Shown here: one piece after another, positions 34,947 to 47,235 of the stretch
How the letters are laid out: each line of letters opens with the position of its first letter
How positions within the stretch are numbered: position 1 is the stretch's first letter
Made by a program: the position numbers and the translations under genes
Notes under the pieces: model-generated
What the model was told of the DNA's origin: nothing
The model's input: only the letters and a program-made list of their open reading frames with translations
Databases searched by the model: none
Origin: Cephalopachus bancanus
Lineage: Eukaryota > Chordata > Mammalia > Primates > Tarsiidae
Assembly: GCA_027257055.1 (NCBI GenBank)
Contig: JAPVLO010000133.1
Location: 6,931,501 to 6,995,500, forward strand
Length of the DNA stretch: 64,000 nucleotides
Direction of reading: 5' to 3'

Positions 34947-36424
34947 AGGAGCTATTAAAATGATGGCGCAAACTTGCATGGCTGTCCACTGTCATACTAC
35001 TAATTGAAAAGAGCAAGAGACATGAAGACAAAAAGAGTAGTCCTACTTTCACCTTTTCACGAGTAACTGCTTCTGTGAGTTTTTATATGGGTAAATGTAT
35101 TTGGATAGTTCAAAGTACACATAAGAGCTGAGGGGTCCAAGACTTGGAGAAATCACTTGCCCAAAGTCAAGGAAGCAGTTAATGATCATGGCCTGGTCAT
35201 TTATTAAGCAGAACATATTACAGAATTAATGTTTTACCATTCAGTAACATTTTCCACAGTATTTTTAGAATTCTTAATTAATTAAGTTGTTAGATAACTT
35301 TTTCAGGGATGAAAATACACCCCCCACACAAATACACACAGTCTCCCTGCACTTAGTGAAAGATTGTATTGATATACTGTTCTAAACAGCTTTAACATTA
35401 TTTCAGGGCAAAATACTTTAAAAGATTCTTTCATATGGTCTTCATCCATCTTTGCAATCTTTCCTGTTCCTAATACTAGAGAAATAGAGCTGCCACAAAT
35501 AAGAGTACTCTATTCAAGTCCACTGGAAATAACAGGATGGAACAAGGAGGCTGGAGCATGAAACGAGATGGTGGAGTTGGGGAAAACAGAGACACCCTTG
35601 CCTGGGCTCCAGCACACTCAAGAGCAAACTGTGCTGCTGGCCCACTCCTGGCACTTAAAACTCTTTCAGGCAAACAGAAATAAGAGCTAGAATCACTGAT
35701 GCAGAATTAAAGAAAACCAACTTCAGAAGCTAAATAAGCTCCTAGGAAGATAGAACCTCCCATTTCATAGAAGAGAAAACTGGCCAAAAGCCTGCTCACA
35801 GCTAAGGATGGCTGCAGGAAGACACAGCCAGGAAGGTCTCTGAGGACAGCTCCTTGTCCATTGTTTTTTCCAGAGAGCAGCATGTAAGCCTCGTTACAGA
35901 AGAAAAGTAATCTAGGTTTAATTCCCAAAAGGACCAAATGGGCTTAATTCCCGAAATGGGTGAAACTGCTGCCCAAAACCTTCTTTTCCAAATGTAAGTA
36001 TTTACACTGTAAATGTAATGTAACATTTAAATGTAACAAACATAAAATATTTACTCAGTTATTTAAACAACAGAATGTTTTTAAATTTCTTATATTTGGT
36101 GACAATATGATTATTATGAGACCAAAAATATAGCATGTTATAATCCATGCTGATTAAAATTTAAAATCCAGAATCTCTGGTTTCTGGAAAGAAATAGCAG
36201 AAGTTGTCTACTTGCTGCAATCAACAAGTTCTACCCAAAGTTGAAGTTACTTCATCACAACAGTGCCTTCATTAGCTGAAATCAACTTAACACAACCCAA
36301 CATTATTATAAAAATCTTCAGATTTCTGGGATAACCACTGAGGAAGGGAAAGTCAATACATAAAAATAACTGAACTTCTGAAATGTGATTCAAAAGAACA
36401 AGCCTGTTTTAAAACTACACAACA
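34947..36424. other. Intron, nothing firm recognised
   Basis: AT-rich. A possible antisense MIR scrap at 35755-35815 (CCCATTTCATAGAAGAGAAAA) is too short to call. Confidence 0.45.
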
Positions 36425-36690
36425 ATACTCAACCTGTGTTCTGCAAATCATGGAATGCTACATAATTTCACATTTATAAAGAACAAGAAAAGAAGAGAAT
36501 ATTTTTCCAAAACATAAAAGGGAGGTCTTTAGGGCCCTGAAGAGGCTGACAGTTTAGTGATTCTCTTAGAAGAAGATATGGCACAAAGTTTCCCAAACAT
36601 ACTCCACCACAGAATCATTCTCCCACAGTGCTCCCTAAAGAACTCACATTCCGTAAAACATGCATTTGGAATATGCCACCACACCTTGTC
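36425..36690. mobile_element. hAT-type relic
   Basis: GGCACAAAGTTTCCCAAACAT, then CCACCACAGAATCATTCTCC, then TAAAACATGCATTTGGAATA resembles the 'caaagtttcccaaac ... ccacagaaccc ... aacacactttgg' hAT relics. Tentative. Confidence 0.45.
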
Positions 36691-36987
36691 CCTTGGCTGT
36701 AGATGCACAGCCCTGGTTCACCGGTGCTCCACAAAAGATCTGGGAAGGGATAACATGTAGGTAGCAGCTTGGCCCTGCAATCATCTCTTCATACCTCAGG
36801 AGAGAGATGAGAAGGACTAAAGGTAGCCAATTCCAGGCAGAGAAAATGACTCTCCACAGACAATGCATGAACCCACAGTTATACATTACTTATGAAAACA
36901 GTACCTATGTCTTGCAGTTCAACCACTGCACCAATTATTCTCACACTTTCTTACACAATATTCTGTTAGAACTGTTGCTCATCCAAA
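36691..36987. other. Intron, nothing recognised
   Basis: No element assigned. Confidence 0.5.
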
Positions 36988-37152
36988 AATTATAAGCCAG
37001 GTGCACACCTGTAGTCTCAGCCACTCAGGAGGCTGGGGCAGGAGGACGTGAGCCCAGGAGTTGCAGGCTGCAGTGTGCTATAACTGCACCTGAGAATAGC
37101 CACCACACTCCAGCCTGGGCAACACAGTGAGATCGCAACTCTTTCAAAAAAA
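36988..37152 (+). mobile_element. Alu right monomer (FRAM-like)
   Basis: One right-arm unit from AGCCAGGTGCACACCTGTAG to CTCCAGCCTGGGCAACACAG, with a short A tail. No left arm precedes it. Confidence 0.8.
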
Positions 37153-38059
37153 TGATCCTCATTATTCCAGAAACCTGTATGTGTTTTTTAAAGATAAACA
37201 GCAAAAATGACAAATAGAGGCTCAGATAACAGACTAAATAGAACTCACTGTACTGTAGACCACTGACTATACTCGTTTTGACATATTTTCTTAACTACAC
37301 CGAATGCGATCTGAATTCAAAGACAAGGTCTTTTTGCCAAAAAAAAAAAAAAAATCTATAAACATGAGGGGTAATACTTGGATGATAGAAGTCAGGATAG
37401 AACTCAACAACAGAGCCTGAGAAGCTCTCAACTTTTGCCACCTCTCAGAGATTTTGAAAGGTCACATTAGAGGAGATTAAACAAAGGACGAAATGTTCAA
37501 AGCAAGTGTTTGATGTCTACATTGTTACAGGTGTGCTGTTGTGATTCAGTTATGCTTTTTGAGTTGTGGATGTGAGTCTGATGCAGGGAAGAAGCTAACT
37601 GACCTACACTCCCATGCGTTCCTCCTGTTGTAAAACGTACACCAGTGTATGGCCAAGTGTGGCCCAAGCAGACCTGTACACTCAAGTATGCCCTGGGCCC
37701 TCGCCTTCTTTAGCCTGATTTTGTGGATTTAAGACTTTGTCTCTGGTTCCTTGTCTGGCAAATAAGAACTATTTTATATGTTAAATACTGTCTCCTGAAA
37801 GACAAAGCAACTATTTTAAGGCTCATCAATAAAATAGCATTAATGAAAAAAACTAAAAATGTTAGAATTTAATTTGTCCCAAATTGAGAACATACACCTT
37901 GATTTACTTTGCTCATGTTTTTCACTGGTAGTCAGTTCCAAGATCAATTAAAAGCATTAAACAGATTTTCCAAGTGGGACAAAAATATAGAAAGAGAGTT
38001 CACCATGAGGGGCTTAGTCTAAAATCCATTTCTCCCACTAGTAAAGACACAGGCTCAGG
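37153..38059. other. Intron, nothing recognised
   Basis: A-run at about 37340-37354. No element assigned. Confidence 0.5.
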
Positions 38060-38220
38060 CCACCCGCTAAGGCCCCGTGCTGAACTTCTCTGTACCTAGA
38101 TTTGCACTGCCAAAAAGTGATCGGCTATTCTAAGGACTAAGTGAATCAGCACAGATAAAGCTCAGGATATAGTTCATTCCTGGCTGGCCGATACTAGCTG
38201 TTGGTATTGTCATCGTTAAG
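38060..38220 (+). mobile_element. MIR relic
   Basis: GGACTAAGTGAATCAGCACAG, AAAGCTCAGGATATAG, then GGCCGATACTAGCTGTTGG follow the MIR 3' end ('attaaatgag ... aagcgcttag ... gctattatt'). Confidence 0.6.
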
Positions 38221-41200
38221 ATGATAATATCCCATGTCACAATGTATTCTTAGAGAAGAAAATGAAAGCTCTGTTTCTTGGAGTTAAAAGAGATCCCTTG
38301 TCCTCAGCATTTGCCATGTGTGACCAAGGCCACCTCCTAGCCACCAGGCCACCAATTGAGGCACAGAGGGAGGATGCCTCCTACCACATGCTCAGCCTCA
38401 CATCATTGCCTTTCCACCTGAATTCAGTTATGACCTGAGAGCACGCTGATGCCATCCATGCTTCTTTGACATTCTGCAAATAGTTCAGAATAGGTCAACT
38501 GCACCTTGGCTGCATTTCTGACTTTTCAGAGGCATAAGGAGCAGCCTTAGTTAAAAGCTGAACCATAATACATTTATCTCTGCTAATCTCCTTGTAAATC
38601 TGCACATTTCAAGTGGAATCATGACAAACTATGCTCCCAGAGAATTTATTTCAGCCTTGTAGTTTGATAACTGTTAATAATTAAGGTACTGAAATCTTCC
38701 TACATGATGGCAAGATACTATATTAAAAATGTTATAGATGTACCTAGAGATGTGTCTATGCAGACATCATCGAAACCTCTATCTGTGTGTGTTTACTTAA
38801 AGTTAATTCGCTCCTGATTTTTAATCATATCGTCACATATTGCTGACTATTCTATGGATGCATGCTGGCCCCCAACCATCGATCACACAGGTGTGTGGTA
38901 CTGGTTACACGGGAGTCAGACCCTGGGGTTCACTGAAAAAACCCCATCACCTCGCCTGACGCACAGCATGCCTGCCCAGGCAGACTAGAGTCCCCAGGCT
39001 CATCTCTGCAGATGGAGAGCAGAGCATAAAGACGTCTCTACTTCCTGTCGGTGGAGTAGGAGGCTAATGTGACTCACAAGCTGTCAAGGGGTTCAGCTCC
39101 ACCAGTTCCCTCCCTTCCTCCACCCTCCTACGTATAATTCCAAGGTCAGATGCCGTGAATACATAGTCTCTCCATGTTAACATGGGTATAAATTTACTTC
39201 CAGAATCAGCGCTCCTCAGAGGCCTCCAAAACTCTGCCTCAATTCTGATAAACTTAGGAAACACTGGATTCATACCTCAAGACAACATTCACAAAGACGA
39301 GAAGTCTATTTATGTGGCATCTTAAGAAGAATGTTTTCTATAATAAACTCTTGGAATGTTTCATCTACAAGGGAGCTCCAGATACAGAGATCATCAAAAC
39401 CAGCACCTTCATTTTAGAGAATTCAAGCATGGAATTGGTACCCATTTGATCTTGTAGATGCATATTACACAAACATGAAACAAAATAGAACAACACAAAA
39501 GCCTACTGACTGGTAAGTACTAACAAAATCACAACCCACTCTCTATGAAGAAGGACAACACAAGGTCAGACCATTCATGGGTGAGAAGGTTCAGCCACAG
39601 CAATTGCCAGTGTCTTGTATAGCAGCAAAGAAACCAAGTTCGTCTTTAGAATGGGCTGATGGCTAGATCACTCCAACACTCACCTCAGGAGCAGGCCAGT
39701 GAGGACTCAGCGGCCTGGATCCACTGGCCAAGGGAGCAACCATGCCCTGGCACTGGCCATCCAATACTCTCAGAGGCACACTGGAAGTGGTATTTTAGGA
39801 ACCCAGTGTAATTCATGCAGAAGGAATAACCACAGGAAACATTTACATTATTATTGTGTTGGTTAGCATGCCTTGTGTCTGCATAAACAATCATTGTATG
39901 TTCTCTTTATTCATTCATGACTAATTTTAGTATTTTTATAACGTGACATGTTTCCAGGAACAAAATCTCACTGTATAACATCAGGTCAACAGGAAAGAGG
40001 TTTTAATTTACAACAACCTATCAAGTCAATGGGGCCACGCATGAGGTGTGACAGGAATACCATCCAAAGCTCCCCATGCCTCCAGGAAACACTTTCCTGA
40101 AGAGCACTTGTTTTTCAATGTAAAGTAAGATTGAAGGAAAAAGTATTTCATCCTACTGCTGATGAAGAACAATATTCACGTATATTTGCTTAGGATCAAT
40201 ACTAATCAAGTACCCAGTACTTCAGAACAGCTGGAAAAGTCTGCAAAGAAAAAAACAAACACAAAGACAAAACTTCCAGCTGACCATGCAAAATGGCTCT
40301 ACAGAAGGCAGCCACAATTGCACAGCTGTTTGGCGTGGACACCTTAACAGTTCAGCTTCACCCGCAAAACCCACAGCTGAGTGCAGTATAACTCTTCTAG
40401 GACCTGACCTCTGACTCCAAGTCTGCCACCAGCCTTGGGCACAGTCCTGAGTTGCTGTTCCACATTCTAAATGGTCCGTCAGTGCCAACCCACTCCACCA
40501 GAAACAAATGCAGGGCAGCATCCCTACAGCCTCCTGATGGGCAGGCTCTTTCCCCAGCCTCAGTCTTCAATACCACCAATCTCCTCAGAGTTCTTTACTT
40601 CACCTACCCAATCACCAATAAGGCTCATAAACATTATACTTCTGAAGATCTTCCTCTTCTTCCATAATTTCTCCAAAGCACTGCTTCTCAAACTCTAGTC
40701 CTCCAAAATGTGGGCCCGTCATACGTGCTGCCTCCCACCCCCATGATGTCACCCCTTATTCCCACCTTCCCTCTCCCCACTCCAAAGACTGACACCTACA
40801 CCCAACATCTAGCCTCACAGCCACAGCTCTAAGCCCCCGTGGTTCATTTATCCTGTTTTGCAACTGTTGGATCAAAGACAACCAACTCCACCCTGGTGCT
40901 GCCAACTCCTGCTCCCCGTTTGCTGGCTTCTGCTGTGAACCATGCATTGGTGAGGTCCTTTGTCAGGAGAGCAAGAAACACATGTGATTTTTGTGCCCAA
41001 GAGTTAAATTCATGCACCATAGCCCCTCTCACCATCAGCGGCCTAATCCAAGCTGCCTGCCTGTCGCCTGCCATTCATTTCCACCCGATGATCTTGCATC
41101 AGCCTCATGCCTGCAGAGACCATCACATCCAACCACACCTGCCCTCCATCTCACATCCACTCTGTAGCCGAGCAGACTTGCCAGCACACAGATCCAGCCA

Positions 41201-41399
41201 GGTCTTTCCAGACTACAAATTTTCCCATGATCAACACATGTCAGAAGAGTGTGCCAACTCCCGAGGCTATACCCAGGAACCTCCTTACCCACCCTTGCCC
41301 CACCAGGGCCAAGAACCAAACTTCTCTAAGACCTGTGAATCAGTGTTCGTATTCTGCTCTGTACCTTCCTGTCCACTGCACATGTGTCCCCTTCTCTGC
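38221..41399. other. Intron, nothing firm recognised
   Basis: More than 3 kb without an assignable gene. 40500-41400 is C-rich on the plus strand and may be an extended, decayed L2. It yields a 187-codon frame (40839-41402) without domain resemblance. Confidence 0.45.
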
Positions 41400-41650
41400 T
41401 GACTAAGCCTTCGAAACCCTGACAGAGCTCTGCCTTTTCCCCGAAGTTTCCCAGCATTCTGAACCCTAAGTGCTCCTCTGCAACCTCAGTGCTGCACACA
41501 CCATTGCACACACTGCCTGCCCTCATGATGCCACACCCAGTGTCCATCTCCCCACTGGACTGCATGCTCCTGGAAAGACAGTAAGTTTTCACATGTGATG
41601 GAGGTTATTCACCAGTGTCTAGCTTACAGCAGACACACTGGACAGAAAGA
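41400..41650 (+). mobile_element. L2-like LINE 3' end
   Basis: Ends with CTGGACTGCATGCTCCTGG, AAGACAGTAAGTTTTCAC and TTCACCAGTGTCTAGC, the L2 phrase 'tagactgtgagctcc ... caccactgt'. Confidence 0.65.
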
Positions 41651-41905
41651 TGCTCTCTTATAAGAAGCAATTTGACAAGAATTTGCCAGATGACTGGAAA
41701 GGCCAGTGAAAGTTGAGGAATCATAGAAACGGACACATATCGTAACAGGTCCCCATTGATGTACATCACCTCAAAGCACATTTCTTCATGAGCCTTTGGG
41801 TATCAGGCCGGCCTTCCCATAGTTTAGGTCTGGAGATTAACAGTCAGCATTATCTTTCTTGCATAACCCATGACTATGATGGCCAGGTTGTTTTTTTGTT
41901 TTTTT
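41651..41905. other. Intron, nothing recognised
   Basis: No element assigned. Confidence 0.5.
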
Positions 41906-42188
41906 GCTTTTTTTTTTTGGAGTCTCACTCTGTCACCCTGACTGGAGTGCAGTGGCCGCTCCTAGCCACCACAGCCTCGACCTGCTGGGCTCCGGCGATC
42001 CTTCCGCTTCAGTCTTCCAAGTAGCTGGAATTACAGGCGTGCGCTACCACGCCTGGCTAATTTTTTTTTATTGTAGAGATGAGGTCTTGCCAAGTTGCCC
42101 AGGCGGGTCTCGAACCCATGGGCTCAGGCAATTCACTCACCTCGGCCTCCCAAAGCACGGGATTACAGGCTGAGCCACCGAGCCCAGC
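41906..42188 (-). mobile_element. Alu dimer, young lineage
   Basis: Minus-strand dimer of the lineage (plus strand TTATTGTAGAGATGAGG; CGAACCCATGGGCTCAGG). Flanking T-rich sequence hides the duplication. Confidence 0.93.
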
Positions 42189-42844
42189 CTGTTTTTTTTT
42201 TAAGTTGGGCAAAAACTTGAAGATACAAAATAACTGAAGTGGAAAATCTCTTTAGATATTTGTTTAAACAATTTCATTCATCTATAGCATGCTCATCTAA
42301 CTTATCAAAATCTTTAAGTGGCATGTTTATCAGATCTTCCCAAAGTATTCAATTTACCTTTTTATAGGACAAAATCTTTCTTTCACACTCATGTTTCTTA
42401 ACACTGAATTTACACAACACTGAATAAGACACACACTTGGACAAATAAACTACAAAACCTGGTACGGGGATGCTCACAAGCAACCATCAATGGCCCACAA
42501 CTTCACAGGCAGGTGGGGAGCTGCAGGAACTCCAGTGCTAGCTGGAGGCATTCAGGTGCACCAGCCAGCTCCCAGCAAGGGAACACATCAGTGAGCATGA
42601 TCGTCAGTGACATGGAGGCAGCAGAAAGACCCAGGACAGACGTCACTAAAGAAAAGAAGGAATGGAGAACCAAAGGGTCCCTGCCACCCTCCTCCACCAT
42701 GGATATGTATGGGGGTGGGTCAGCCAGCATGGAGTGGTGGCATCTCTCCCTAAGCCTTTTCCCAGAGTTCACATTTAATTTCCAACCCCCATGCATACAA
42801 GCGTCTCCTTGAAGTACCCCCTGCCTGCATCCTTACATGCATGT

Positions 42845-42848
<4 letters not shown>
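42189..42848. other. Intron, nothing recognised
   Basis: No element assigned. Confidence 0.5.

Positions 42849-42882
<34 letters not shown>
42849..42882 (+). repeat. AC microsatellite, 17 uninterrupted units
   Basis: Pure AC run of 34 bases. Confidence 0.97.
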
Positions 42883-42884
<2 letters not shown>

Positions 42885-42919
42885 CTCCCACATTCCTTCC
42901 ACCATTCTGATGTACTTTC

Positions 42920-43140
42920 CAAGTACCTCCAACATGCTTTTCCCTCAGCTTAGGACGTCCCACTTCTCCACCTGATTAATTCTTACTCATCTTTAAAGCT
43001 TCAATTCAAACAACACTTCCTCTAAGAAGCCCTCCCCAATGATCCCTTCCTCCCAATGAAAGTAGACACCCTGTCAGGCATGCTGCTGTGAGCTGTTCCA
43101 TCCAAGCTGCTGTTTCATGCTTATGGGCTTCCCTGTCACT
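42920..43140 (+). mobile_element. L2-like LINE relic
   Basis: ATCTTTAAAGCTTCAATTCAA, then ACACTTCCTCTAAGAAGCCC and TCCCCAATGATCCC follow the L2 phrase 'tttgctcaaatgtcacctt ... gaagccttccctgac'. Confidence 0.75.
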
Positions 43141-43363
43141 TCGAGTCATGTCTGTAGCCATGTTGTGAGTCATGTTGTTAGTATCAACAACATCCCTTTT
43201 AAGTCCCAAAAGTGTTCCCATTGTGACAAATCCTATTGTCACCCTTGATGTCATGTGACACAAATAAGAATAAGCAACCCTTATTTAAAAAAATAATAAT
43301 AATAATAAATAATCAGACTCAACAGTTTGATGATAAATTATATATGTATATATACCCTATATA
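43141..43363. other. Intron with an AAT microsatellite
   Basis: (AAT)n at about 43292-43312. Otherwise unassigned. Confidence 0.6.
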
Positions 43364-43929
43364 CAAGGAGGGACCCCACAAAACCAGAATTATCTTTTGG
43401 GTGGGCCCCTTGTAGTACAGGCTTCCCCAGGTAGGCAAGTGTTCTAGGAACCCATCGACATCAGAGTACCAGTTAGTATTGTTGTGAGGGGCTATGTTTG
43501 GTTTCAGTGCAATTTTTGACGATTCATTCAATGCATTTGCCTGTTTCATGAAGGGTGATTTATGAGCACCACCTGTCCACACCCCACAGAGTGTTCATCA
43601 GTTTTTGACCAAAAATGACATGACCCCTGTGTCTCACCCTCCCTATTCACCTGATCTCGCTCCAAGTGACTTTTGTTTTCCTGATGAAAAAAAATCCTCA
43701 AAAGGAAACATTTTGCCAATGAGAAAGGGGTGAAACAAAAAACTGCAGAAGCACTCAAAGACGTCAAAATTGACGAGTTCAAAACTGTTTTGAGCAGTAG
43801 AAAAAGAGTCTCAATAGGAGTAACGCATCAAACAAAGAGCAGTACTTTGAAGGTGACTGAAGTTTAAACATGTAAGAATAAATACAAAATTTTTATACAT
43901 AAATTCTGCTTTTTGGGGGTCCCCTCTTG
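43364..43929 (+). mobile_element. Mariner deletion derivative, copy 3 (both ends intact)
   Basis: 566-bp element with TA on both sides and inverted ends: CAAGGAGGGACCCCACAAAA on the left; the right end, reverse-complemented, CAAGAGGGGACCCCCAAAAA. The plus strand encodes SHPPYSPDLAPSDF, which includes the third Asp of the mariner DD34D triad, followed by a decayed C-terminus. The first two catalytic acids and the DNA-binding domain are absent, so it could only have moved with help from a full-length mariner. Confidence 0.93.
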
Positions 43930-44378
43930 TATATACCTGTATCACAGCACTTAATCTGTCTTATCTCCAGGACTATAGTCTTGAGGAGAAAAAACTTGTC
44001 TTATCACCTTCACATCCACACAGCAAAGTCCAAAGCTCAAGACATCTTAAACATATGCAATAGTGTTTGTTGACTGCTATCAATTAATCAATTCAGAAGA
44101 CAATGCTTCCCTAAATAGCTATAGCATAACCAGTTGTTTATAAACACCTGAATGATAGGTTATCTTTATCACCCTTGATTAATGCCTATACAGCAATTAT
44201 AGACTGTCATAATCACATTAATCTCAAAATGAAAACTATAAGCAGTAATATAATCCCACCTGACATACTGGCTCAATTCACTCAAACAGCATGATGAACT
44301 TTCATATTAAGTTACATGTTCTTACCAACACCCTTCTAAAAGGTGTTTCTAAAAGGTGCTTTATCATATTCATTTTAT
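43930..44378. other. Intron, possible L2 scrap
   Basis: 43965-44080 has a weak L2-like 3' phrase (TCTCCAGGACTATAG, GTGTTTGTTGACTGC). The rest is unassigned. Confidence 0.4.
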
Positions 44379-44391
44379 AAATGGAAAAACA

Positions 44392-44665
44392 GCCGGGCTC
44401 GGTGGCTCAGCCTGTAATCCCGCGCCTTTGGGAGGCTGAGGTGAGAGGATTGCCTGAGCCTGCAGGTTCATGACCCGACTGGGCAGCAAGACCTCATCTC
44501 TACAATAAATCAAAAAATCAGCCGGGCGTGGTAGCACATGCCTGTAATTCCGGCTACTTGGAAGGCTGAGGTGGAAGGATCACCGGAGCCCAGCAGGTCG
44601 AGGCTGTGGTGGCCGGGAGTGGCCACTGCACTCCAGTCTGGGCGACAGAGTGCGACTCCAACTCA

Positions 44666-44696
<31 letters not shown>

Positions 44697-44698
44697 AA
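44392..44698 (+). mobile_element. Alu dimer, youngest subfamily
   Basis: Has GCGCCTTTGGG and the 5-base deletion (GGGCAGCAAGACC). The tail carries (AAAT)n. Perfect 13-bp duplication AAATGGAAAAACA (44379-44391 and 44699-44711). Confidence 0.96.
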
Positions 44699-44780
44699 AA
44701 ATGGAAAAACAGTAACTTTCATAGCTCTATTTTTAAATAAAGAGGATATTATCAAAGACCGTAAAAATACTAAGATTCTT

Positions 44781-44905
44781 TGGGTCAGGTGCAATGGTTC
44801 ACAACTGTAATCTCAGCACTTTGGGAGGCCAAGACAGGAGAACTGCTTGAACCCACGAGTTTGAGGCCAGTCTAAGCAACATAGTGAGATCTTGTCCCTT
44901 AAAAA
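44781..44905 (+). mobile_element. Free left Alu monomer (FLAM-like), split at its 3' flank
   Basis: One left-arm unit (GGTCAGGTGCAATGGTTCAC to GATCTTGTCCCTT) with a 10-A tail. Its left flank ACTAAGATTCTT (44769-44780) is matched by ACTAA before and GATTCTT after the next Alu. Confidence 0.82.
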
Positions 44906-44913
44906 AAAAACTA

Positions 44914-45203
44914 AGCCGGGCTCGGTGGCTCAGCCTGCAATCCCGCGCCTTTGGGAGGCTGAGGTGAGTGGATTGCCTGAGCCCACGGGTTCGAGACCCG
45001 CCTAGGCAGGCAAGACCTCATCTCTACAATAAATCAAAAAATTAGCCGGGCGTGGTAGCGCGCGCCTGTAGTACTAGCTACTTGGAAGGCTGAGGCGGAA
45101 GGCTCACCAGAGCCCAGCAGGTCGAGGCTGTGGTGGCCAGGAGCGGCCACTGCACTCCAGTCTGGGCGACAGTGAGACTCCAACTCAAAAATAAATAAAT
45201 AAA
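44914..45203 (+). mobile_element. Alu dimer, youngest subfamily, inserted at the FLAM flank
   Basis: Starts GCCGGGCTCGGTGGCTCAG, has GCGCCTTTGGG and a short junction GGCAGGCAAGACC in place of GGGCAACTTGGCGAGACC. The tail is (AAAT)n. TAAGATTCTT follows at 45204. Confidence 0.94.
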
Positions 45204-45213
45204 TAAGATTCTT

Positions 45214-46398
45214 CTACCTCAAGTCTATGATGTGGTTTACAAAACACTTTTTTATATCCCTTCAAAAATGTACATAAACCCCCAAAGAGTTATTGAGTTG
45301 TTTGGTTTTTTTTAATGCAAAAAACAGCTCAGTCATTAAAGACTATCTCTACCTAGGGAAAACCTTTTTGTACATAAACAAATTTGTATGAGCAAGCAAA
45401 ACCAGGTTGCATTTCAGTCTAATAACAACTGTCAGACATCCCCCAGATAATGCACTTCATGGAGGAAACACACACAGAAAACAGGATTTCCAGACCTTGG
45501 ATTATTTTTCCCCATGCAATTTGTTACTAATTACTTCCAAGTCACAGAGAAACATGAAAAACTATTTTCTGGATAAACAAAAGTCCTACTCAGCAACAGC
45601 TTGATTAGAGAATGAGACAACCAACTACCAAAATAATTACAAAATCATAACTTAACTCTGGAATTAAAACCAATATTAAGGGAGTGGGGAGATGGAAACC
45701 ACCCAAAAGATAATTCCTCTCTAATCACTGAAAAGAACAAAAGAAACCAGGTTCTAGTAAACAAGTCAGGAAATAAAATGGGGAGAAATAATGGTAGGAA
45801 ATAATTCAACTGCCTTAATTAAATTTTCAATAATGTTCATAGAAAGAATATAGATACACTCACATACTCGAGAGACCACAGTTGTGGCAAGTTACTGCAA
45901 CTTTTAATAAGTAGTGTGACCATTTTCTGATGGAGCCTCAATTTTTGATTCTCTTGACTAATTATGAGCTTGGGTAATCATGCAAAGCAGAAATGAAGTT
46001 AAGGCAAAACAAACACTCTGCCTCTTCAGCCTCCACAGTCGTATCTCACACAGCCACACTTTACTGATTGCCTGGGTCACTTACGAGCCATTATTGCCTT
46101 AGAGGGGAATGGACTGAGATTCCCAAACGAGAGAGGGCACCGCAGCTCAACAAGTCAGAGCAGACCAGAGCCTGCAGGGGGTCAATCAGCCATCATGTGA
46201 GTTGCTCTCCTGAAGGATTCAGTCCACAGGTAAATCATATAAGACTTAAACCTCTGCAAATGTCACCACTATCATCCCAATTGGGACCTTCAGATGGGGA
46301 TGGTGGGGGGAACCAGGAAGGGAAAGAGAACAGATGATGGACATCAAAGGGTGTTGAAGCAGACTGGGTGCCCACTACCTGTCAGGCTATGCGACAGT
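45214..46398. other. Intron, ancient LINE scrap at the right end
   Basis: 46348-46400 (GGTGCCCACTACCTGTCAGG, CTATGCGACAGTCCTAGAG) resembles the 'gcacctactatgtgcc ... ctagg' ancient LINE phrase that leads into the minisatellite. The rest is unassigned. Confidence 0.45.
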
Positions 46399-47226
46399 CC
46401 TAGAGACACAACTGTAAAACAATGCCCCTGCCCTCAAAACTAGAGACACAATCATAAAATAATAACTGCCCTCAAACCTAGAGACACAACCATAAAACAA
46501 CCACCTTGTCCTCAAACCTAGAGAAAAAACCCATAAAACAACGTTCCTAACCTCAAACCTAGAGACACAACCATAAAAAAAATTCCTAACCTCAAACTTA
46601 GAGACACAACTGTAAAACAACGTCCAGGCCCTCTAACCTAAAAACACAACCATAAAACATCCTTGTCGTCAAACCTAGAAATACAACCGTAAAACAACAT
46701 CCTTGCCCTCAAACCTAGAGACACAACCATAAAAAAATCCTGGTCATCCAACCTTGAGACACAACCATAAAACAACATTCCTAACCTCAAACCTAGAGAC
46801 ACAACCATAAAACAACGGCCCGGCCCTCAAACCTAGAGACATACCTAACCGTAAAACAACATCCCTGCCCTCGAGTCTAGAGACACAACCAAAGAAAAAT
46901 TCGTGTCCTCAAACCTAGAGACACAATCATAAAACAACATTCCTAACCTCAAACCTAGAGACACAACCATAAAACAACATTCCTAACCTCAAACCTAGAG
47001 ACACAACCATAAAACAGCATCCTTGTCCTCAAACCTAAAGACACAGCCATAAAACATCCCTGTCCTCAAACCTAGAGACACAACCGTAAAACAACATCCT
47101 TGTCCTCAAACCTAGAGACACAACCATAAAACATCACAACCCTCAAACCTAGAGACAAAATCATAAAACAAATCCCTGCCCACAAACCTAGAGACACAAC
47201 CATAAAACAACCTCCCTTCCCTCAAA
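46399..47226 (+). repeat. Minisatellite, ~40-bp unit, about 21 units
   Basis: Each unit is a variant of CCCTCAAACCTAGAGACACA followed by ACCATAAAACAACATCCTTG. Units vary from 37 to 44 bases by indels in the CATAAAACAACAT part. Some neighbouring units share ACATTCCTA joined to ACCTCAAAC, hinting at blocks copied together. The minus-strand frame with repeated CVSRFEVRN-like peptides is a by-product. Confidence 0.96.
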
Positions 47227-47235
47227 GCCTAAATT

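Noticed and set aside
40839..41402. 187-codon plus-strand frame as a gene
   Set aside because: Composition is low in typical coding signal, there is no domain or splice context, and it overlaps L2-like sequence and competing frames on the other strand.
46399..47226. CRISPR-like array of repeats
   Set aside because: Units are contiguous 40-bp tandem copies without unique spacers, in mammalian intron DNA.
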